Source: Bacteroidota bacterium (GTDB lineage Bacteria > Bacteroidota > Bacteroidia > Chitinophagales > Chitinophagaceae). From it: 23,243 nucleotides of DNA. The notes below the pieces were generated by a model. The model saw only the letters and a program-made list of their open reading frames with translations. It had not been told where the DNA came from and ran no database searches. The position numbers and the translations under genes were made by a program. The DNA is taken from assembly GCA_023429985.1 (NCBI GenBank), contig JAEZCV010000032.1, positions 1 through 23,243 on the forward strand, read 5' to 3'. Of the stretch, positions 22,960 through 23,243 are shown one piece after another (the stretch's first letter is position 1; every line of letters starts with the position of its first letter).

Positions 22960-23025
22960 CATTCAATCACGGGATTTGTAATTGGTAAATTTTCCAGTTA
23001 TCAAATTCAAAAATTAAAAAAAGTC

Positions 23026-23243
23026 ATGCGTCACGGAGACAAAATCAACAACCTCGGTCGTAAAAAAGCACACCACGAAGCGTTGTTAAGTAATCTTGCT
23101 TGTCAGCTTATCCAGTACAAGCGAATTGTAACTACCATTGCAAAAGCAAAAGCTTTGCGTGTTTACATTGAACCATTGATCACCAAAAGCAAAAAGAACG
23201 AAACACACCAGCGTCGTGTTGTTTTCAGTTATTTGCAGGACAA
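23026..23243 (+). CDS. rplQ: 50S ribosomal protein L17, cut by window edge
   Basis: The first 72 residues of L17 (MRHGDKINNLGRKKAHHEAL, then LSNLACQLIQYKRIVTTIAK) are present and match the conserved N-terminal domain that binds 23S rRNA near the exit tunnel. The remainder lies beyond the window. It is the expected last gene of the alpha operon. A 179-nt gap with two stem-loops separates it from rpoA. Confidence 0.97.
   Translation, partial: MRHGDKINNLGRKKAHHEALLSNLACQLIQYKRIVTTIAKAKALRVYIEPLITKSKKNETHQRRVVFSYLQD

Overview
The window looks like a chromosomal segment of a Bacteroidota bacterium, probably of the Chitinophagales/Chitinophagaceae type. The evidence is moderate-to-low GC, poor Shine-Dalgarno sequences, candidate promoters with the Bacteroidota -7 element TAnnTTTG, a TonB-dependent receptor with an N-terminal carboxypeptidase-regulatory-like domain, a secreted S8 peptidase of Bacteroidota architecture, zinc-free ribosomal proteins L36 and S4, and the short Bacteroidota form of homogentisate dioxygenase. 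No phage, insertion sequence, CRISPR array, rRNA or tRNA was found. Lineage is inferred from gene content only.

Layout. 1-2425 (minus): a lipoprotein gene followed 3 nt later by an S8 subtilisin-like secreted peptidase that runs off the left edge. 2474-3643 (minus): mnmA with its own promoter and terminator. 3863-5692 (plus): a tandem universal stress protein, then a YdjM-type membrane hydrolase whose conserved N-terminus begins at an AUA codon. 5694-6866 (minus): a two-HKD phospholipase D/cardiolipin synthase-like protein. 7079-9610 (plus): a tight mlaE-mlaF-mlaD lipid-transport operon. 9666-14001 (minus): TonB-dependent receptor, rpe and a TPR lipoprotein. 14091-15713 (plus): a secreted beta-propeller (PD40) protein and a small four-helix membrane protein. 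15710-17413 (minus): TlpA-like thioredoxin lipoprotein, CDP-alcohol phosphatidyltransferase and YfcE-type phosphoesterase. 17664-18821 (plus): isolated homogentisate 1,2-dioxygenase. 18998-19405: a conserved protein of unknown function. 19561 to the right edge (plus): infA-rpmJ-rpsM-rpsK-rpsD-rpoA-rplQ, the translation/transcription (alpha) operon, with rplQ cut by the edge.

Most genes are housekeeping or envelope functions: tRNA thiolation, phospholipid synthesis and transport, pentose phosphate metabolism, tyrosine catabolism and ribosome/RNA polymerase assembly. I found no convincing new multi-gene system. The unusual material lies between the genes. Several gaps hold period-7/8 repeats that fold back on themselves, and three carry a shared GC-rich palindrome. 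Every gap in the infA-rplQ operon contains a stem-loop, including a possible switch of mutually exclusive stems before rpsK and a perfect 26-bp palindrome that starts inside the rpoA stop codon. The other standout is the apparent AUA start of the YdjM-type gene.
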